From Saccharofermentans sp. (GTDB lineage Bacteria > Bacillota > Clostridia > Saccharofermentanales > Saccharofermentanaceae): a stretch of DNA of 64,000 nucleotides. Positions 27,786 through 36,873 of the stretch are shown here, piece after piece. Each line of letters starts with the position of its first letter. Position 1 is the first letter of the stretch. Position numbers and translations under genes: made by a program. The stretch spans positions 57,034-121,033 of the forward strand of contig JAKSRD010000002.1 in NCBI GenBank assembly GCA_024403795.1. Direction: 5' to 3'. A model generated the notes under the pieces. The model searched no databases, was not told the DNA's origin, and was given only the letters and a program-made list of their open reading frames with translations.

Positions 27786-28778
27786 ATGCTTAGTAAAAAG
27801 ATTACAGACGGTACGGAATTTGTCGTATTTGATATGGAATGGAATCAACCCTTGCCCGGCAAGGCTTATCCTTTTGATGTCAGCAAACTGACCGGTGAGA
27901 TAATCGAGATAGGTGCATTAAAATATGTCTACGATAACGGTGAGTTGATATATAAAGACTCTTTCTCGGCAGATATTGCACCTGTTGAGTACACAAAGCT
28001 TCATTACCATGTAAAAAAAGTAACGCATAAGAAAAATTCTGATTTGGCTAACGGCAGCTCGTTCAAGTCGGCTTATACCACTTTCAGAAGCTTTTGCGGT
28101 GATGCCATTCTGGTAGGGTGGGGAAGTTCAGATCCGTCTATGCTGAAGATGAATCTAAGTTTCTTTGACATGGATTCTAAATTGAATATGTTTTTCCTCG
28201 ATCTCCAGCCGATATTCTCTTTGTTCGCAGGCCTTCAGGGAACGCAGAGAAGCGTGGAGGCCGCTGTTGATTTCTATAGCATTGAGAAGAATGAGTTTTT
28301 TCATAGTGCTACTGCCGATGCTCATTATACCGGTGCGGTTTTTGAGGCGATATTCAAGCATAATAAGCCTTCAGAGGTAATATCGGCTATCTCAAGTTCA
28401 TCCATAGATCCTGATATTCCTTCAGATTTCAGCTTTGTAGGACCGGAATGTCTCGACAGCGCAGCAGCATTTGTATCAGCTGAAGGTTTTATGAGCAATT
28501 GCCCGCTCTGTAATTCTGTCCTAAAAGTGAAGATACCGAGTTTCAGGATCCGCAAATCCCAATATGCGTTGCTCGAATGCAGGGAACACGGCGAACTCTT
28601 TGCAAGAACCAGGGTTAAAAAGAACAAAGCCGGCAATTATTATTCCGCTTCAATATTGCGTTTTGCCACCCAGAACGATTATTGGTTGGTTGCTTCTAAG
28701 AAAGAAGAATATGACAAGTACGGCGAAAAAGGGAAGCCCGCAGAGCCTGTGAATGAAGAAGCCACCGACAGCGTGTGA
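27786..28778 (+). CDS. DEDD-family 3'-5' exonuclease (DnaQ/KapD-like) with zinc-finger-like tail
   Basis: The 330-residue protein carries the exonuclease motifs: ExoI VVFDMEWN (Asp and Glu), ExoII around VGWGSSDPSML, and ExoIII HSATADAHYTGAVFEA with the final Asp preceded by His, as in the DEDDh group. After residue 225 a CPLCNSVLKV...CREHGELFAR segment looks like a small zinc-binding module. It starts four bases after the YfhO stop, so it is probably cotranscribed. Substrate (DNA or RNA) is not evident. KapD and related sporulation inhibitors share this fold. Confidence 0.75.
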   Translation: MLSKKITDGTEFVVFDMEWNQPLPGKAYPFDVSKLTGEIIEIGALKYVYDNGELIYKDSFSADIAPVEYTKLHYHVKKVTHKKNSDLANGSSFKSAYTTFRSFCGDAILVGWGSSDPSMLKMNLSFFDMDSKLNMFFLDLQPIFSLFAGLQGTQRSVEAAVDFYSIEKNEFFHSATADAHYTGAVFEAIFKHNKPSEVISAISSSSIDPDIPSDFSFVGPECLDSAAAFVSAEGFMSNCPLCNSVLKVKIPSFRIRKSQYALLECREHGELFARTRVKKNKAGNYYSASILRFATQNDYWLVASKKEEYDKYGEKGKPAEPVNEEATDSV

Positions 28779-28785
28779 ACAAAAT

Positions 28786-28816
28786 GTTAACAAACTATGT
28801 AAAAAAAGTTAGCAAA
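28786..28816 (+). promoter_or_regulatory. Tandem GTTAACAAA-type sites upstream of the PilX-like gene
   Basis: GTTAACAAA (28786-28794) and GTTAGCAAA (28808-28816) are direct repeats 22 bases apart, ending 14 bases before the -35. The same arrangement occurs at 41627-41655. Likely activator-binding sites. Confidence 0.55.
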
Positions 28817-28830
28817 ATTCGAATTTTCTG

Positions 28831-28859
28831 TTGAAATTTTAATTGCGATGTCTTACAAT
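28831..28859 (+). promoter_or_regulatory. Promoter of the PilX-like gene
   Basis: TTGAAA (28831-28836) and TACAAT (28854-28859) with a 17-base spacer. The 5' leader would be about 85 bases. Confidence 0.7.
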
Positions 28860-28949
28860 AGTCGTAACTATAAAAGGCATTATTCGGTTTAGACCGTTGT
28901 ACTGTTTAAAGATGAATGTTTTAGAACATAAAGAAGGAAGGTGCTTCTT

Positions 28950-31070
28950 ATGATTAAGAGAGTAAGTAAGGCTAAGAAGAGCAAGCAAGGCGCAATACTT
29001 GTTGTTGTTGTACTTATCTTGGCATTGGCGATGATCTTTATTGCATCCGCTATGATGCTTACCCAGGCTACAAGGAATCGTACATACGATGATGCTATAT
29101 CGAGTCAGGCAAGACTGACCGTTACCGCTGCTTCGGAAGTCTTCTTGGAGGCGTTGGAGAAGCAGGAGATTACAGATGTGCAGATTGATAATATGCTCAC
29201 TGTAAAGTCTGCCAGAGCTACTGACAACGCTAATAAGGTTAAGATGGTTGTCGATGGCGTACCCGGCATGTCTGATGCAGCAGATAACTGCACCTATGTG
29301 GATATGTATTATCCGGACGCAAGCGACCACAAGATCGTAAACTGTGACTTTACAACTACGATCGGTGACAGCGTAGAGAGTGTAAGAATCGTGCTTAAGG
29401 CGAATGATTCTGAACCTTCCTACGGTGGCAGATTCATGAATCAGATTGATATAGCCAGTGATGTCGGTACTTCCAATGTCCGTTTTACTGATGGTCTTGG
29501 AATGGTTAACCCGGCACTCGGTGATGTTACGGACAACACTGTATTATTCAGAAACGGCGTTTACGAGCAGACAACCGGAGCAGTATTCTTTTCTGATATC
29601 GTCTTTGTTAACGGCGATGTTAAGATTGGCGGAACAAACCATTATAAAGGAAATCTGGTCTTCCTTAACGATGCATACATGAGCAGCCGTTCCTCAGTTG
29701 GTTCTTTCGGTGGTGATTTTTACTTTGTAGGAAATTCGAATCAGCCGGGATTCAAAGTAAACGAAAATATCGATGTGTTTGACAACATAAAGAACAGTTC
29801 TGCAGATTTTATCTTCTCAGGCAGAAGCGTTCAGAATGATACATCAGACGGTAACCACAAGGTAAAGGATGCTTTGGATGGCAAGAATTGTTACTTTGTT
29901 GGAGTAACGGGAGATGTATCTGCCCAGTACAAGAATGGCGGTACTTACACAGTTACAAATGCAGGAAGTTCACTTGATTCCGCTAAGGATTCAAGGCTCT
30001 CGTTGTACAAGAGCTACAACTACGGTACAACAGATACGTATCCCACCGATGCAGTAACTCAAGTACTTGCTAAATATAAGGATGAGCCTAAAGATGTTCC
30101 TGCAGGCTATGTATTTGATAAGACAGAGTATGCTTATGATGGTTCAAAAGTATACTCAGCAGGCGATGTTGCCTCTGAGGCATGTACAATTGTAAGCAAC
30201 CCGGTTGCTGCTTCATATGCGGGCTGCGGAAAAGATGCAGATTATACAAATAGCCACACGTTGCCAGAGGCTGAGCTTTATGCAAAATGTAAAGAGAATG
30301 GTCCTTGGGCTGGTACAGGTATTCCTGCCGGTTACTATCGCATTACAGCCGGAAAAACTACAGATGATAACGGTGCAGCTCCTGCGGTAGTAGCTATTAA
30401 CGGAGCAAATGCATCAGGATATCGTTTCTACTTCGCCAGCGGAGATCACTACATCAATAATTTGGTCTTTGCAGTATACAATGTTGCTGCTGCTGATCAG
30501 GCTCCTGTCATGTTTATACTTGAAGATGGTGCAAGATTGCATTTCTCCGGAGCTAATTTCAGAAACACAAATCGTCTCTGTACTGCAGGTTTCTTGTCTG
30601 TTAACCGTAATGTCTCTTCAGCTTCAGCTATGGGTTCTTATGTACGCAATCATGCTCAGAACTATGAGGACAAGCTTTGGAGTACTGAACATAAGAAAGC
30701 AGATAATTCACAGATTCAATATTCTATGTACTATGACGGTATCCAGAAGCCCTGCATCTATGTAATCGGTGTAAAGAACAATAAATTCGACATAGGTGAC
30801 TGTATGACGATCGAAGGATATGTCGGATTATATGGTAACTCCACTTTGGATTTGGTTTCCGGTCTCAATTCAAGAATTCCGATCTATGGTCGTATTGAGG
30901 CTGACAGATTTGGTACACATGATAATCCTACCGGTGATTTTATGATGCCTTATTGTCCCTCTCCGAGTGAAATCAACAGCAAGCCTAATGAGAGACGTGC
31001 CGAGACCAAGTATAAGGTTGTAAACATCATCTACTACTATGGTGATGGTTCTGCACCGGTTACAACATAA
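28950..31070 (+). CDS. Large PilX-like type IV pilus-associated protein
   Basis: 706 residues from ATG 28950 (AAGGAAGG upstream; a GTG three codons earlier lies within the ribosome site). The N-terminus SKQGAILVVVVLILALAMIF matches PilX-type minor pilins, which have a hydrophobic helix and lack the usual FTLVE start. The remaining ~670 residues are Gly/Asn/Asp-rich, with repeated short strands (FVNGDVKIGGTNHYKGN, FYFVGNSNQPGF) that look like a beta-helix, then further beta-rich regions. Much larger than ordinary PilX (about 200 residues). It opens the pilus locus under its own promoter and ends at a strong terminator. It could be a pilus-tip adhesin. Confidence 0.65.
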   Translation: MIKRVSKAKKSKQGAILVVVVLILALAMIFIASAMMLTQATRNRTYDDAISSQARLTVTAASEVFLEALEKQEITDVQIDNMLTVKSARATDNANKVKMVVDGVPGMSDAADNCTYVDMYYPDASDHKIVNCDFTTTIGDSVESVRIVLKANDSEPSYGGRFMNQIDIASDVGTSNVRFTDGLGMVNPALGDVTDNTVLFRNGVYEQTTGAVFFSDIVFVNGDVKIGGTNHYKGNLVFLNDAYMSSRSSVGSFGGDFYFVGNSNQPGFKVNENIDVFDNIKNSSADFIFSGRSVQNDTSDGNHKVKDALDGKNCYFVGVTGDVSAQYKNGGTYTVTNAGSSLDSAKDSRLSLYKSYNYGTTDTYPTDAVTQVLAKYKDEPKDVPAGYVFDKTEYAYDGSKVYSAGDVASEACTIVSNPVAASYAGCGKDADYTNSHTLPEAELYAKCKENGPWAGTGIPAGYYRITAGKTTDDNGAAPAVVAINGANASGYRFYFASGDHYINNLVFAVYNVAAADQAPVMFILEDGARLHFSGANFRNTNRLCTAGFLSVNRNVSSASAMGSYVRNHAQNYEDKLWSTEHKKADNSQIQYSMYYDGIQKPCIYVIGVKNNKFDIGDCMTIEGYVGLYGNSTLDLVSGLNSRIPIYGRIEADRFGTHDNPTGDFMMPYCPSPSEINSKPNERRAETKYKVVNIIYYYGDGSAPVTT

Positions 31071-31101
31071 CTTCAGCAAATCTTGATGATTAATTGATTA
31101 A

Positions 31102-31128
31102 CCCCCCGAGTATTGCTCGGGGGGTTTT
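31102..31128 (+). terminator. Terminator after the PilX-like gene
   Basis: A 9-bp stem CCCCCCGAG/CTCGGGGGG with loop TATTG and a TTTT run. Confidence 0.9.
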
Positions 31129-31188
31129 GATTAAGATTAAAAGGAACATGGTATAGAAAGATTAAAGCGATATAAAAAACAAATACAA

Positions 31189-31950
31189 TCAATTCTGCTT
31201 TTTGGTTTGTTGCTCGTCAAAATTCCTGTCATCAGAGGACAAAAAGCGCATTGAGCGTTGAATGGAATTCTTGCTGGTTCCCCATGGCTTATCGGTATTA
31301 CGATAGTCAAATTTAAGAGTAAAATACTCAACGTCTGAAATCAGGGAATCAAAAGACTGAGAATTATTCTCATATAGTGCAGTCACAAAATCAGAAGCCT
31401 CATTCTGAGAAAGAGAAGATGCTTGCCTCAATAGCAGAGCTGTATGAGGCAGGCAATGACATTCAGCTTTAGTGAACTTATCTTTGAATTCATTATCATG
31501 TGAGAACATCCAACAGATTACTTCAATATAATGCTTCATTGCATCATTCATGTTATCGCAGATAGGACATCTGGATACTCTTTCGTCTATCAGGTCAGCA
31601 ATAGAATTCAATCTGTGCTTATACTCAGAATTCCTGCCTTTGATCAGTCCGCTCTTTGCGGGAATAGCTGATTTGAGTTTAGGATTAAGTTCATCATTAA
31701 AGTCTTTTAGATGTGTATGCATAACCAAGCCGAGTCCTAGACGGTTTGTAACAGCTTGATTAAGCTTTCCCATGTGAACGGGGCAAAAGCCTGTTTTATT
31801 GGTAATTTTTCTTGTGTCCGGTTCCATTAGTGACGGACCGAGATAGTACTCCAGATAATTCTTCTCAGCCAAATCTCTAAGTCTGCAAATAGGACAGCCG
31901 TTTTGTTCACTATAAGCATCATTAACAGGAATCATATATATCTTTTCCAT
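31189..31950 (-). CDS. DUF6062 family protein, Cys-rich
   Basis: 253 residues from ATG 31950, which is two bases after the preceding stop and has GGAGG nine bases upstream. The protein has paired cysteine motifs CPICRLRD (near 22), FCPVHM (near 61), CPICDNMND (near 131) and ECHCLPHTALLL (near 170), which suggest zinc binding. This pattern matches the DUF6062 proteins of Clostridia. No catalytic motif is recognised. It ends a three-gene minus-strand operon with YebC and the P-loop/Asp23 protein. Function unknown. Confidence 0.72.
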   Translation of the reverse strand: MEKIYMIPVNDAYSEQNGCPICRLRDLAEKNYLEYYLGPSLMEPDTRKITNKTGFCPVHMGKLNQAVTNRLGLGLVMHTHLKDFNDELNPKLKSAIPAKSGLIKGRNSEYKHRLNSIADLIDERVSRCPICDNMNDAMKHYIEVICWMFSHDNEFKDKFTKAECHCLPHTALLLRQASSLSQNEASDFVTALYENNSQSFDSLISDVEYFTLKFDYRNTDKPWGTSKNSIQRSMRFLSSDDRNFDEQQTKKQN

Positions 31951-31952
31951 CG

Positions 31953-33029
31953 TTAATCCTCCGTAGTTACCGGCTTTGGACGATGAATCAGCCGGCATGC
32001 TCTGACATTTACGCTATTCATTGTTATGGAAGTATATTCTTCAACAGCAGTTCCTACACGTTGTTGTGCTGTCTCGAGAACTGCCTGAGCATCATATCCG
32101 TAATAAAGCGCAAGATCCATACTGATCATTACTCCGAAAGTTTGTTTCTCGGTCTTAAAGGAAGTAACTTCAGCAAAGCCGGGAACATCCTTCAAAACTA
32201 TTTTGATCAGATCGAGGATTGCCTCATCAGATATCGAATAAGAACCAAGTGACGAGAAAGTAGGTCGAACAACAGTTCTCTCAGAGTCATTTGCCATCGG
32301 ATCAACACCGCGTTCACGATCAAAGCGTTGTCTTAGCTTGCTGAAGGGATCGGAGAAGTAACCGGAAAACTCATGCTTTATCTCCATGCTCGGAACAGGA
32401 ATCGTATGCATACCTTCAGTAAGTCTGGTATTGCGAGCAAGACGTCTTTCTTCTTCAGTTGAGACATCTTCTATCCTGATAAGCATAGCAGGACGATTAA
32501 GCCAAAGGTTATCACAGATCTTATTGAGCATTGAATCAGATGTTCCGAGAATCATTAGTGCTCTAGGCATAGATTCAACAAGAGCTCTTCTCATTACGGA
32601 TGATCGTGTGGGGTCGGTGAAGATAGCTTGCCTTACTGACTCCATTTTTGTAGGAGCCTTCTTGGCAGAAGTACCGGCAACAATTCGGCTTCCGTTGATT
32701 AAAAGGCCATCATCAATAATATAGTAGATACTGTTATCACGTGCGACACGAATGGCTCGAGTACTTTTACCGGTCCCCGAAGGACCTACAAAAGCAATAA
32801 CGGCGATATTTGATAAAACCTCTCTGGTCAACTGCTCGCTGGACAGTATGATTTCAGCGTTGCGCTCATAATTGGTGGATGAATAATCCGAGTGTTGATT
32901 CTGAGATGCAGAGCCTGTTCTTTCAAATTTCCGAAGAGTCCCGCGAAACTCAGACAACAAAGTCTTGCGCGCACTCGGCGCGTTAACTTGAGTGATCGGC
33001 TCCTGTCTTAAATCTTCGCGGGCGTCCAA
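31953..33029 (-). CDS. P-loop NTPase fused to an Asp23/Gls24-like domain
   Basis: The 358-residue protein has a polar N-terminus, a nucleotide-binding domain with Walker A VGPSGTGKST (about residues 80-89) and a strand-Asp-Asp (YYIIDDGLL) soon after, and a C-terminal region from about 265 (SYSISDEAILDLIKIVLKDVPGFAEV...ITMNSVNVRACRLIH) that follows the Asp23/Gls24 alkaline-shock domain pattern. I know of no named function for this fusion. The start is taken as TTG 33029, with AAAGG about nine bases upstream just after the yebC stop; a later start cannot be excluded. It is translated between YebC and the DUF6062 protein. Confidence 0.65.
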   Translation of the reverse strand: MDAREDLRQEPITQVNAPSARKTLLSEFRGTLRKFERTGSASQNQHSDYSSTNYERNAEIILSSEQLTREVLSNIAVIAFVGPSGTGKSTRAIRVARDNSIYYIIDDGLLINGSRIVAGTSAKKAPTKMESVRQAIFTDPTRSSVMRRALVESMPRALMILGTSDSMLNKICDNLWLNRPAMLIRIEDVSTEEERRLARNTRLTEGMHTIPVPSMEIKHEFSGYFSDPFSKLRQRFDRERGVDPMANDSERTVVRPTFSSLGSYSISDEAILDLIKIVLKDVPGFAEVTSFKTEKQTFGVMISMDLALYYGYDAQAVLETAQQRVGTAVEEYTSITMNSVNVRACRLIHRPKPVTTED

Positions 33030-33041
33030 AACACAAAACCT

Positions 33042-33767
33042 TTAGCCGTTCCAGTTATGGAAAACTTCTTGAATATCTTCGTTCTCATCCATCATATCGA
33101 GCATTTTCTCAAGTTGAGCAATTGCTTCAGGATCAGTAACTTCAGCAGTAGTAGTGGCTACGGGACCGAGAGTGGAATCAGCAATACTATAATTTTTCGC
33201 TTCCAAGGCATCTCTTACGTCATAGTAATCAGCGGTTGAAGTGGAAATAATGTAAAACTCATCATCACTCTCAAAATCAGAAGCACCGCTGTCAAGAGCA
33301 TCGCCCATAACCTGATCCTCATCCTCATAGTCTTCCTTTGAGATAAGGATGGTTCCTTTTTCATTAAAAAGAAACGAAACAGAACCGCCTACACCAAGAT
33401 TGCCGCCATTTTTGTCAAAAATATGTCTGAGATCGGCTGCAGTACGATTACGGTTATTTGTGAGAGTCTTTACCATAATAGCAACACCGGCAGGACCATA
33501 ACCCTCATATACGATTTCTTCATAATCGTCGCCCTCACCGGCTTCAGCAGCCTTCTTAATGGCACGATTGATATTATCATTAGGCATATTTGCAGCTTTT
33601 GCTTTAGCTACAACTACTTTTAATCTGGAATTGCTGTTAGGATCAGGACCGCCGGCCTTTACAGCAACAGCGATCTCTTTTGCGAACTTTGTAAAAACAG
33701 CTCCTTTTGCTGCGTCAGATGCTTCTTTCTTTCTTTTAATATTACTCCACTTTGAATGACCTGACAT
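33042..33767 (-). CDS. yebC: YebC/PmpR family transcription or translation factor
   Basis: The 241-residue protein begins MSGHSKWSNIKRKKEASDAAKG, the family hallmark, and has the full YebC fold (GPAGVAIMVKTLTNNRNRTAADLRHIF, GGNLGVGGSVSFLF). YebC-type proteins have been described as DNA-binding regulators; more recent work links YebC members to easing ribosome stalling at proline runs. The Pro-rich tails in this window's VanW protein would be a possible substrate, which is speculation. AGGAGGA precedes the ATG. It heads a minus-strand operon inserted within the pilus locus. Confidence 0.95.
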   Translation of the reverse strand: MSGHSKWSNIKRKKEASDAAKGAVFTKFAKEIAVAVKAGGPDPNSNSRLKVVVAKAKAANMPNDNINRAIKKAAEAGEGDDYEEIVYEGYGPAGVAIMVKTLTNNRNRTAADLRHIFDKNGGNLGVGGSVSFLFNEKGTILISKEDYEDEDQVMGDALDSGASDFESDDEFYIISTSTADYYDVRDALEAKNYSIADSTLGPVATTTAEVTDPEAIAQLEKMLDMMDENEDIQEVFHNWNG

Positions 33768-33802
33768 GATATTCCTCCAATATAAAACTATTAAACATGA
33801 AC

Positions 33803-33808
33803 ATTATA
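33803..33808 (-). promoter_or_regulatory. -10 element for yebC
   Basis: TATAAT on the minus strand, about 36 bases upstream of yebC; TTTTAA lies 16 bases further upstream as a poor -35. Confidence 0.4.
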
Positions 33809-33909
33809 CATATTTTAAAAACAATTAAAACAGTGAAGAGGATTTTAATGATTAATATCGCTGTAATATAAATGTCAAAAAAATTTTTTGTGCAGAATGT
33901 CTCTCGAAC

Positions 33910-33938
33910 TTGTTATTTATAAAATTCTGTTGTATAGT
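33910..33938 (+). promoter_or_regulatory. Promoter of the pilB-pilO operon
   Basis: TTGTTA (33910-33915) and TATAGT (33933-33938) are 17 bases apart, leaving a leader of about 82 bases before pilB. The leader shows no c-di-GMP riboswitch motif that I recognise. Confidence 0.6.
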
Positions 33939-34026
33939 TCTAACATCTATACTTGGGCGAAGAATGCCTGTATGTTCTAATGCGTGCGATTATTTGCACT
34001 CGCAGACATATAAGTAGGAGGATTTG

Positions 34027-35691
34027 ATGAAGAGATTAGGTGATATTCTGGTCGAGAGCGGCTTCTTGAATGCTACAGAGCTTGCCGAGGTTCTCAGTGT
34101 TCAAAAAGAGACCGGAAAGCGACTCGGAGAGGTAATCGTAGAGAAGGGGCTTATGTCAGAATTTGACATTTTGAGAGCAGTCTCAAGCCAGTATGATTAT
34201 CCGATCATTGACCTTGCCGGTATTGATGTCGACCCTAAGGCGACAGCTTTACTTACACAGAAGTTCTGCGAAGAGAACACTGTGTTCCCGATTGGTTTTG
34301 ATGAAGACCGTTTGGTAGTTGCAATCGATGACCCGATGAACATTACGATTGAAGATGAGTTGCAATTCCAGACCGGTTATCAGATCTCGTTGATGCTTGC
34401 AACACATACGTCAATTGTTGATGCTGTCAAAGTCAATTATGGTAAAGAGAATGCCGCTAAAGCAGCTGAAGAGCTTGGAGCAAGTCTCGAGGGTGATTCA
34501 CTTGACGACAATAATGAACTCAATGATGCAGTTAACAGTGCTCCGGTTGTTAAGCTTGTTAACTCCATGATCGAATATGCCATCCGTTCAAGTTCATCCG
34601 ATATTCATATTGAGCCTTTGGAAGATCGAGTAAGAGTTCGTATCCGTATTGACGGTGTTATGCAGGAGGTAATGAGCAATCCTATTTCCGCTAAAGATGC
34701 CATTACAACAAGAATCAAGATCCTCGGCGGCATGAACATTGCCGAGAAGCGTATCCCTCAAGACGGTCGTATTACCACTGTAATTAACGGCGAGCCTGTG
34801 GACATGCGTGTATCCATTCTTCCTTGTGTTACAGGTGAGAAGACGGTTATCCGTATCCTTGCCAAGAATGATGCTAACTTGAACAGAAGCTACCTGGGTA
34901 TCAGTGATCGTAATAATGAGATGATCGACAGAATGATAAAGGTACCTCAGGGAATTGTCCTTATCTCAGGTCCTACAGGTTCAGGTAAGACAACAACACT
35001 TTACACACTCCTTTCAGAGAAAAATACAGACGAAGTTAATATTATTACAGTAGAGGACCCTGTCGAGATTAGGATTCCCGGTCTTAATCAGGTTCAGGTT
35101 AATGCAAAAGCGGGAATGACATTTGCAAGCGGATTGCGATCCATCTTACGTCAGGACCCTGATATCGTCCTCGTCGGAGAGATCCGTGATGGTGAGACTG
35201 CCGAGATCGCAATGAGAGCTGCCATTACCGGACACCTTGTTTTCAGTACAATCCACACGAATGATGCTGTTTCTTCAATTAACCGTTTGATCGATATGGG
35301 TCTTGAGCCTTACATGGTATCGTCAGCGTTGGTTGGTGTTGTATCCCAGCGTCTCGTGCGCCGTATATGTACAAATTGCCGTGAGTCATATGAACCTGAT
35401 ACTTCTGATATTGAATATCTGCGTCTTGACGCCGGTCAGAAGTTGTATCACGGAAAAGGTTGCATAGAGTGCAATGAGAAGGGATATAAGGGACGTATCG
35501 CAATCCATGAGATTGTTGTTATCACTCGTAAGATGAAGAGCTTGCTCGAGAGAAGAGCAAGCGAAGACGAGATGCGTCAACTTGCAATTACGGAGGGTAC
35601 GCAGATGCTGCAGGATTCAGCGCGTGATCTGGTGCTTGAAGGAATTACAACCGTTGACGAACTTAACAGAGTTGCTTACACGATTGACTGA
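34027..35691 (+). CDS. pilB: Type IV pilus extension ATPase PilB
   Basis: 554 residues from ATG 34027 (AGGAGG upstream). It has the GspE/PilB N-terminal domain (about 1-150, KRLGDILVESGFL), then the secretion ATPase core with Walker A GPTGSGKTTTLYTLL (about 315-329), Asp box, Walker B (DIVLVGEIRD) and His box (GHLVFSTIHTNDA), and the tetracysteine zinc motif CTNC (about 448) and CIEC (about 479) of PilB-type assembly ATPases. It hydrolyses ATP at the inner face of the membrane to drive pilin polymerisation through PilC. First gene of the motor operon; pilT follows after 17 bases. Confidence 0.95.
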   Translation: MKRLGDILVESGFLNATELAEVLSVQKETGKRLGEVIVEKGLMSEFDILRAVSSQYDYPIIDLAGIDVDPKATALLTQKFCEENTVFPIGFDEDRLVVAIDDPMNITIEDELQFQTGYQISLMLATHTSIVDAVKVNYGKENAAKAAEELGASLEGDSLDDNNELNDAVNSAPVVKLVNSMIEYAIRSSSSDIHIEPLEDRVRVRIRIDGVMQEVMSNPISAKDAITTRIKILGGMNIAEKRIPQDGRITTVINGEPVDMRVSILPCVTGEKTVIRILAKNDANLNRSYLGISDRNNEMIDRMIKVPQGIVLISGPTGSGKTTTLYTLLSEKNTDEVNIITVEDPVEIRIPGLNQVQVNAKAGMTFASGLRSILRQDPDIVLVGEIRDGETAEIAMRAAITGHLVFSTIHTNDAVSSINRLIDMGLEPYMVSSALVGVVSQRLVRRICTNCRESYEPDTSDIEYLRLDAGQKLYHGKGCIECNEKGYKGRIAIHEIVVITRKMKSLLERRASEDEMRQLAITEGTQMLQDSARDLVLEGITTVDELNRVAYTID

Positions 35692-35708
35692 TAAGGAGGT
35701 TTTTTAAC

Positions 35709-36821
35709 GTGGAAGGATTTAGTTTATCGATCGAATCGATTTTGGCTGAATCGGTAAAGATGGGAGCATCCGACACTCATATTACAGTCGGTTTGCCGCC
35801 TATGATTCGTGTCGACGGTATGTTGATGCCGTTGGGCAATCAGCCGCTTACAGCTGCAGATACTGAGTATCTTTGCAAGTCTATGATCGACAAGTCAAGA
35901 CAGCAGTATCTTAACGAGAGAGGTGAGATCGACTTCTCTTACATTGTTGAGAACTTCAGCCGTTTCAGATGCAATGTTTACAAGCAGCGTGGCACATATG
36001 CACTTGCTGCAAGAACTATTACGAATGAGATTCCGACATGCGAGCAGTTAGGTCTCCCTAATGTATTCAAGGAATTGGTAATGAGACCTAGAGGACTTAT
36101 CCTCGTTACGGGTCCTACGGGTTCCGGTAAGTCTACTACTCTTGCAGCTATGATCGGACATGTAAATATGAGTAAGAAGTGTCACATTCTTACTCTTGAG
36201 GAACCTATCGAGTATCTCCATATGCATGGTGAGGCTATGATCAACCAGAGAGAAATTCACGAGGATACTCTTTCATTCGCTAATGCGTTGAGAGCTGCTC
36301 TCCGTGAAGACCCGGATATCGTACTCGTCGGAGAGATGCGTGACCTCGATACAATCAGTACTGCTATTACCGCAGCCGAGACAGGCCACTTGGTTCTCTC
36401 AACACTCCATACATCATCAGCAGCAGATACGGTTAACCGTATCATCGACGTATATCCTCCGCATCAGCAGGATCAGATCAGAGTTCAGCTCGCTTCGACA
36501 CTTGTAGCTGTAATCTGTCAGACACTTGTACAGAGGATTGGCGGCGGCAGATGTGCTGCATTTGAGATTATGATCTCTACTGACGCTATTAGAAATAATA
36601 TTCGTGAAGGTAAGACATATCAGATTGATAGCACTATCGCTACCAGCCTTCAGCAGGGTATGTGTCCTCTTGATTTCTATCTTGCTGAACTTGTTAAGCG
36701 CAACATTATCTCACGAGATACTGCTCTTCAGAGAAGCAGATTTCCTGAAGATCTTAAGCGTTTTATCGCAAATGCAGGTCAGACGAACAGTCCGTTGTTC
36801 GGCGACTTGGAATTCAGCTAA
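35709..36821 (+). CDS. pilT: Type IV pilus retraction ATPase PilT
   Basis: The 370-residue hexameric motor depolymerises pilin to retract the pilus. Walker A is GPTGSGKSTTLAAMIG (about 135-150), Walker B DIVLVGEMRD, with GHLVLSTLHTSSA and the PilT-specific AIRNNIREGKTYQI and a C-terminal PilT region. No zinc tetracysteine motif, as expected for PilT. The start is GTG with AAGGAGG eight bases upstream. Presence of both PilB and PilT implies a retractile, probably motile or DNA-uptake-type pilus. Confidence 0.95.
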   Translation: MEGFSLSIESILAESVKMGASDTHITVGLPPMIRVDGMLMPLGNQPLTAADTEYLCKSMIDKSRQQYLNERGEIDFSYIVENFSRFRCNVYKQRGTYALAARTITNEIPTCEQLGLPNVFKELVMRPRGLILVTGPTGSGKSTTLAAMIGHVNMSKKCHILTLEEPIEYLHMHGEAMINQREIHEDTLSFANALRAALREDPDIVLVGEMRDLDTISTAITAAETGHLVLSTLHTSSAADTVNRIIDVYPPHQQDQIRVQLASTLVAVICQTLVQRIGGGRCAAFEIMISTDAIRNNIREGKTYQIDSTIATSLQQGMCPLDFYLAELVKRNIISRDTALQRSRFPEDLKRFIANAGQTNSPLFGDLEFS

Positions 36822-36873
36822 TAATCTCTTATAGATTAGATAGAAAGAAATTTGAGAAGGAGGAAAACAATAG

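Noticed and set aside
33939..34026. Possible c-di-GMP riboswitch in the pilB leader
   Set aside because: Known in other clostridial pilus operons, but the leader is only about 82 bases and shows none of the conserved GEMM core; only a weak TGCG/CGCA hairpin is present.
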